Part shown: piece after piece, positions 5,425 through 8,773 of the stretch
Layout: every line of letters begins with the position of its first letter
Numbering within the stretch: the stretch's first letter is position 1
NCBI GenBank assembly: GCA_964510205.1
Contig: CAZEBW010000114.1
Location: 1 to 8,773, forward strand
Source of the DNA: CAZEBW01 sp964510205
GTDB lineage: Bacteria > Chloroflexota > Anaerolineae > VGOG01
Direction: 5' to 3'
DNA length: 8,773 bases
Notes under the pieces: generated by a model
Database searches by the model: none
What the model saw: the letters and a program-made list of their open reading frames with translations, nothing else
What the model was told of the DNA's origin: nothing
Program-made: the position numbers and the translations under genes

Positions 5425-6177
5425 GTGTCACAACTTTGGAACCTTCTGCTTCAGGCTATGGTTAATAGTCTGCTTTTTCTGTATAACACGCTGGGACATA
5501 ACTTTGCTCTCAGCATAGCCGTTTTCACCGTGTTGGTGCGGCTGATCACTTTGCCCTTTACTCTCCCCGCACAGCGCTCGGCGAAAGCCCAGCAGGAACT
5601 CCAGCCGGATCTCGAAAAGATCCGCAAGAAATACAAGGACAAGGAGAAGCAAACCCAGGCGACGATGGAGCTCTACAAAGAGAAAGGCATCAACCCAGCC
5701 ATGGGATGCCTGCCCATGCTTCTTCAGTTGCCGATCATGTTTGCTTTCTATCAATCCATCGTCAAAGCCCTGGCGAACACCCCGCTGCAGATGGTCAGCC
5801 TGGGCAAATTCGCCTCGGCCAGCCTCTCGCACCTGGTGCCGCTGGGGAGCCGTTTCCTTTGGCTAGACCTGGGCTATCCCGACCCCTACTATGTTCTGCC
5901 TATCCTGGTGGTGGCCACAACCTGGCTTCAACAGAAAATGTCCACCACCTCCAGCACCGATCCCCAGGCGGCCTCCATGGCCCAGAGCATGCAGCTCACC
6001 ATGCCCCTGATGTTCGGCTTCATCACCATGTCTCTGGCTTCGGGGCTGGCAGTCTACTTCGTCGTATCTAACCTGGTGGGCATCGTCACCCAGTACTTCA
6101 TCAGCGGTGGGGGCAGCCTCAGCCTTTTGCCACAGCGAGGCGAGAACGGCGATAAGAAGGGCAAGAAAGGAAACTAG
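5425..6177 (+). CDS. yidC: Membrane protein insertase YidC (short Oxa1 type)
   Basis: YidC inserts and folds membrane proteins, alone or with SecYEG. This 250-residue form goes directly into the conserved Oxa1 core and lacks the large periplasmic domain of proteobacterial YidC. Visible in order: a first hydrophobic segment with the groove arginine Arg39 (TVLVRLITLPFT), the basic cytoplasmic helical hairpin (about residues 50-90), GINPAMGCLPMLLQLPIMF (88-106), and further hydrophobic segments around 153-166 and 192-223. The tail is Lys-rich (KKGKKGN), which can contact ribosomes in other short homologues. No lipoprotein Cys is seen at the N-terminus. The start is GTG, supported by AGGAGGT at 5411-5417 with seven bases spacing. 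jag follows after four bases. Confidence 0.96.
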   Translation: MSQLWNLLLQAMVNSLLFLYNTLGHNFALSIAVFTVLVRLITLPFTLPAQRSAKAQQELQPDLEKIRKKYKDKEKQTQATMELYKEKGINPAMGCLPMLLQLPIMFAFYQSIVKALANTPLQMVSLGKFASASLSHLVPLGSRFLWLDLGYPDPYYVLPILVVATTWLQQKMSTTSSTDPQAASMAQSMQLTMPLMFGFITMSLASGLAVYFVVSNLVGIVTQYFISGGGSLSLLPQRGENGDKKGKKGN

Positions 6178-6181
6178 GCGG

Positions 6182-6865
6182 ATGGAAGCAGCAACCCAGA
6201 GCATTGAAGTCAGCGCGCCCACACCCGAAGAAGCCATCGCCAAGGGCCTGGCTGAGTTGGGGAGGACCAAGGACGAGGTAGAGATCGAAACTCTGGACCC
6301 TGGAAGCCGAGGGGTGTTGGGAATCGGAGCCAAGCACGCTCTGGTCCGCCTCAGCTTTGTCGAGCCGGAAGAAGAGGCTCCCACCACTGAGAAGCAGTTA
6401 GAGCAGATAGGCAAAGAAACCCTACAGGAATTGTTGACCAAAATGCAGGTGAAGGCCCGCGTGTCCATCAGACCTGAGGAGGAAGTGCCTCCAGACGATG
6501 ATGCGCCGCCCTTCATTTTGGACGTGGTAGGCGACGATCTGGGCGTTCTGATCGGGCGGCGCGGCCAGACTCTGCAATCTTTGCAATACATCACTCGCCT
6601 CATCGTCAGCCGAGAAGTGCAACACTGGATCAACCTGGTCGTGGACGTGGAGAAATACAAGCTCCGCCGAGAGAAATCGCTCCGACAACTAGCTCAGAGG
6701 ATGGCCGAACGAGTAGCCTTCAGTGGCCAACCGATAGCTCTGGAGCCTATGCCCCCCAACGAACGCCGCATCATCCACATCACCTTGCGCGATCACCCCA
6801 TCGTGACCACCCAGAGCATAGGCCAGGGCGATCGGCGCAAAGTGACTATTGTGCTCAAAGGCTAG
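6182..6865 (+). CDS. jag: RNA-binding protein Jag/KhpB (Jag-N, KH and R3H domains)
   Basis: Jag (KhpB, EloR) is an RNA-binding protein that in Firmicutes works with KhpA in cell elongation and division control and is usually encoded next to yidC. The 227-residue protein shows the Jag-N domain (IEVSAPTPEEAIAKGLAELG, residues 8-27, then RGVLGIG), a Glu-rich linker, a KH domain with the GxxG loop IGRRGQTL (124-131), and a C-terminal R3H domain (NERRIIH, 193-199, then VTTQSIGQGDRRKV). I chose ATG 6182, four bases after the yidC stop, because the Jag-N homology begins just after it; the same frame runs upstream to ATG 6107 inside yidC. AAAGGA lies about eleven bases before it. Confidence 0.94.
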   Translation: MEAATQSIEVSAPTPEEAIAKGLAELGRTKDEVEIETLDPGSRGVLGIGAKHALVRLSFVEPEEEAPTTEKQLEQIGKETLQELLTKMQVKARVSIRPEEEVPPDDDAPPFILDVVGDDLGVLIGRRGQTLQSLQYITRLIVSREVQHWINLVVDVEKYKLRREKSLRQLAQRMAERVAFSGQPIALEPMPPNERRIIHITLRDHPIVTTQSIGQGDRRKVTIVLKG

Positions 6866-6866
6866 A

Positions 6867-6894
6867 GTTGGATGTTAGAGGTTGGACATTGGAA
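6867..6894. repeat. Degenerate 14-bp tandem repeat in the jag-parA spacer
   Basis: GTTGGATGTTAGAG (6867-6880) is followed at once by GTTGGACATTGGAA (6881-6894). The units match at 10 of 14 positions, and all four differences are transitions. The second copy supplies the purine-rich sequence just before the parA ATG. Confidence 0.55.
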
Positions 6895-6896
6895 GT

Positions 6897-7712
6897 ATGA
6901 CCAAGATCTACGCCCTGGCCAATCAAAAGGGTGGCGTCGGCAAGACAACCACCGCCATCAATCTGGGCGCCTATCTTGCCCTCAGCGGCATGAGGGTGCT
7001 GCTGATTGACATTGATCCTCAAGCCAACACCACCAGCAGCCTGGGCTTTGACAAGAACAACCTCTCCCCCTCCATCTACGACGTTATCGTCAACAATACT
7101 CCCGTTACAGATACCATTCTCCTGACCGATCATTTCTGCTTGGAACTGGTTCCCTCATCGCCCGCCTTGGCCGGAGCCGAGGTGGAGATGGTGGGCCTCT
7201 TGGCCCGCGAGCATCTGCTGCGCAAAGCGATCGCCCCAGTGGTCGAACGGTACGACTACGTCCTGATTGACTGCCCGCCCAGCTTGGGTCTCCTCACCAT
7301 CAACGCCCTCACCGCAGCCGCCGACGGCATCATCATCCCCGTCCAATGCGAGTATCTGGCTCTGGAGGGCTTGACCCAACTCACCCACACCATCAACCTG
7401 GTGCGGGACAACCTGAACCCTGGCCTGGAAATACGCGGACTGCTGATGACGATGTACGACACGCGGACCAACCTCTCCAGAGACGTGGTCGAAGAAGTGC
7501 GCCGGCACTTTGCGGATAAGGTCTTCGACACCATCATCCCACGCAACGTCCGCTTGAGTGAGGCCCCAAGTCATGGACAGACCATCCTCAGCTACGCGCC
7601 TCAGAGCTCAGGCGGCTTGACTTATCGAGACCTGGCCCAGGAATTGATGATGGGCGACCACCCAGCGGAGGAACTATCATGGCCAAGAAGAGAGGCTTGG
7701 GAAAAGGTTTAG
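6897..7712 (+). CDS. parA: Chromosome-partitioning ATPase ParA (Soj)
   Basis: ParA forms ATP-dependent dimers on the nucleoid, and ParB bound near the origin moves along them to segregate chromosomes. The 271-residue product begins MTKIYALANQKGGVGKTTTA. This contains the deviant Walker A motif KGGVGKTT with signature Lys11 and Lys16. Walker A' follows as LIDIDPQANTT and Walker B as YVLIDCPPSLG, and the typical C-terminal RNVRLSEAPSHG is present. There is no N-terminal HTH domain, so this is the chromosomal (Soj) type rather than the long plasmid type. ATG 6897 gives the canonical start; an in-frame TTG at 6882 would add only five unsupported residues. The last 34 bases overlap parB, so the tail (SWPRREAWEKV) is read from the parB start region. 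Confidence 0.96.
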   Translation: MTKIYALANQKGGVGKTTTAINLGAYLALSGMRVLLIDIDPQANTTSSLGFDKNNLSPSIYDVIVNNTPVTDTILLTDHFCLELVPSSPALAGAEVEMVGLLAREHLLRKAIAPVVERYDYVLIDCPPSLGLLTINALTAAADGIIIPVQCEYLALEGLTQLTHTINLVRDNLNPGLEIRGLLMTMYDTRTNLSRDVVEEVRRHFADKVFDTIIPRNVRLSEAPSHGQTILSYAPQSSGGLTYRDLAQELMMGDHPAEELSWPRREAWEKV

Positions 7713-8521
7713 GCGCTCTCATTCCCGTCAGCGAAACAGGCCCCACCGAGGTGCCCAGCGAGGCCATATCGCCCAATCCCCTGCAACCTCGCCAAAGGAT
7801 TGCAGCGGAAGAACTCGAAGAGCTGGCCGCTTCGATTCGTGAGCACGGCCTCATTCAACCGCTCATCGTCAGTCAGATAGCGGACGCGGAGGGCCAGCGC
7901 TACCAGCTCATCGCCGGGGAGCGGCGTCTGGAAGCGGCTAAGCTGGCCGGCTTGGACGAGGTGCCCGTCATCATCCGAGAGGCCACTCCCCAAGAGATGC
8001 TGGAGCTGGCCCTGGTGGAGAACATCCAGCGGGCCGACCTGAACCCCCTGGAGCAGGCGACGGCCTACCGGCATCTGATGGACGACTTCGGCCTGACCCA
8101 GGAGCAGGTGGCGGAGAGGGTGGGCAAGAGCCGGGTCGCCGTAGCCAACTCGGTGCGCTTGCTTCGCCTGCCCGACGAAATCAAGACCAGCCTGGCCCAC
8201 GGCCAAATCACCGAGGGGCACGCCAGGGCCGTGCTGGGACTGGACGAGGCGGATGAACAACGGGCGCTTTGGAAGGCCATCCTCAAACGAGGCCTGAACG
8301 TGCGCCAGACGGAAGAGATGGTGCGTCGCCTGACCGCCGAGCCAAAGCCCAAACGTCCACAGGCCCCCTCTTCACCAGAGACTAGGGCGTTGGAAGATGA
8401 CTTCCGGGAAGCGCTGGGCACCAAGGTGCAGCTCTTCCGCTCCAAGCGCGGGGGCAAGCTAGTCATCCACTTCTATTCCGAGGAAGATTTGCAGGCCCTC
8501 TACGATCTCATGGTGAGATAG
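7679..8521 (+). CDS. parB: Chromosome-partitioning protein ParB (Spo0J)
   Basis: ParB binds parS sites near the origin, uses CTP to slide and spread, and stimulates ParA. The 280-residue protein starts with the ParA-activating motif KKRGLGKGLGALIP (residues 3-16). Next come the CTP-binding boxes GERRLEAAKLAG (80-91) and ENIQRADLNPLEQA (114-127), then the helix-turn-helix LTQEQVAERVGKSRVAVANS (139-158). A Pro/Lys-rich linker (221-233) and a C-terminal dimerisation domain (about 235-280) complete it. GGAGG at 7667-7671, seven bases before the ATG, fixes the start inside the end of parA. No parS-like palindrome (GTTTCACGTGAAAC type) was seen in the window. Confidence 0.97.
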   Translation: MAKKRGLGKGLGALIPVSETGPTEVPSEAISPNPLQPRQRIAAEELEELAASIREHGLIQPLIVSQIADAEGQRYQLIAGERRLEAAKLAGLDEVPVIIREATPQEMLELALVENIQRADLNPLEQATAYRHLMDDFGLTQEQVAERVGKSRVAVANSVRLLRLPDEIKTSLAHGQITEGHARAVLGLDEADEQRALWKAILKRGLNVRQTEEMVRRLTAEPKPKRPQAPSSPETRALEDDFREALGTKVQLFRSKRGGKLVIHFYSEEDLQALYDLMVR

Positions 8522-8533
8522 AAATCGAGTAAC

Positions 8534-8668
8534 TATCTTGACAATGTTAACTCCCGCGTCAGTGTCATTGCGAGGAGCGGAGCGACGAAGCAATCCCCTC
8601 CTTGCGGAGCCCAGAGGAGATTGCTTCGCCCCTGCGGGGCTCGCAATGACATCAAACTTAACATTGTC
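8534..8668. repeat. Two-armed palindromic dispersed repeat (right copy)
   Basis: The outer ends are GACAATGTTAA (8540-8550) and TTAACATTGTC (8658-8668). Inside them GTCATTGCGAG (8564-8574) pairs with CTCGCAATGAC (8640-8650), and CGAAGCAATC (8586-8595) pairs with GATTGCTTCG (8619-8628). The centre (8596-8618) holds a short GC-rich loop. The element can form one long stem and has no coding capacity. Its left half, reversed, matches 219-284. It starts 13 bases after the parB stop and could act as a transcription or mRNA boundary, though no U-tract is present. Confidence 0.88.
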
Positions 8669-8686
8669 CAACTATTCACCTTGCTC

Positions 8687-8733
8687 GGCCTGGATTCCTT
8701 CGGCAGGCTCAGGACAAGTGTCAAATCCAGGCC
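8687..8733. repeat. Inverted repeat with CTTCGGCAGGCTCAGGACAAG core
   Basis: GGCCTGGATT (8687-8696) and AATCCAGGCC (8724-8733) are perfect 10-bp arms around a 27-base loop. The loop carries CCTTCGGCAGGCTCAGGACA, which resembles another dispersed repeat family of bacterial genomes (recollection only). No gene was found between this and the window end. Confidence 0.7.
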
Positions 8734-8773
8734 AAAGCTGGCGAAATCAGCTCGATTCAACCCGTTCAGCCGT

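Noticed and set aside
6107..6181. Upstream ATG 6107 as the jag start
   Set aside because: It lies inside yidC and adds 25 residues outside the Jag-N domain; ATG 6182 fits the operon spacing.
13..8751. GCTGATTTCG at 13-22 inverted at 8742-8751 as possible outer ends of a mobile element
   Set aside because: Ten-base inverted matches are expected many times by chance in a window of this size, and the flanking bases do not extend the match convincingly.
8459..8760. Two minus-strand open frames over the 3' end
   Set aside because: They translate the palindromic repeats at 8534-8733, giving the false-protein signature commonly produced by this repeat type.

Overview
The window reads as about 8.8 kb of chromosome from a GC-rich bacterium, with almost every gene on the + strand. 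No taxonomic marker is decisive. The short YidC lacks the large periplasmic domain of Gram-negative homologues. The cluster rpmH-rnpA-yidD-yidC-jag-parA-parB and the dense palindromic repeats fit the Chloroflexota (Anaerolineae-like) best. That is an inference from gene style, not a proof.

Layout. 1-303 is non-coding and ends in one arm of a dispersed repeat that stops about 20 bp before murA. 304-2813 is a tightly packed set: murA (peptidoglycan precursor synthesis, with an Asp in place of the catalytic Cys), a 61-residue unassigned protein, and a nicotinamidase-like cysteine hydrolase. A near-perfect sigma-70 promoter (2835-2862) with an overlapping inverted repeat starts the next unit, rpmH (2905-3057). 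A 106-bp hairpin element (3069-3174) and a short repeat remnant separate rpmH from rnpA. rnpA and yidD follow. Then comes what looks like a decayed toxin-antitoxin pair: an intact small coiled-coil-like protein (3881-4150) and a 41-codon fragment of a TumE/DUF6516-like toxin (4153-4278). Next is an eight-bladed PQQ-type beta-propeller lipoprotein (4310-5374), then yidC, jag (khpB), parA and parB. The window ends in two further palindromic repeats.

How the genes work together. rpmH (ribosomal protein bL34), rnpA (RNase P protein), yidD and yidC (membrane protein insertion), jag (RNA binding) and parA/parB (chromosome segregation) are the conserved neighbours of the replication origin in many bacteria. 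Here dnaA is not upstream of rpmH, and mnmE, mnmG and rsmG are not between jag and parA. No DnaA-box cluster or parS site was seen by eye. This looks like a rearranged origin-region cluster rather than the origin itself.

Most notable: the Cys-to-Asp MurA (predicted fosfomycin insensitivity), the lipoprotein and toxin-antitoxin remnant inserted between yidD and yidC, the 66-bp inverted repeats (about 89% identical) that bracket murA to parB, and the long hairpin element between rpmH and rnpA. I did not find clear evidence of a wholly new multi-gene system.
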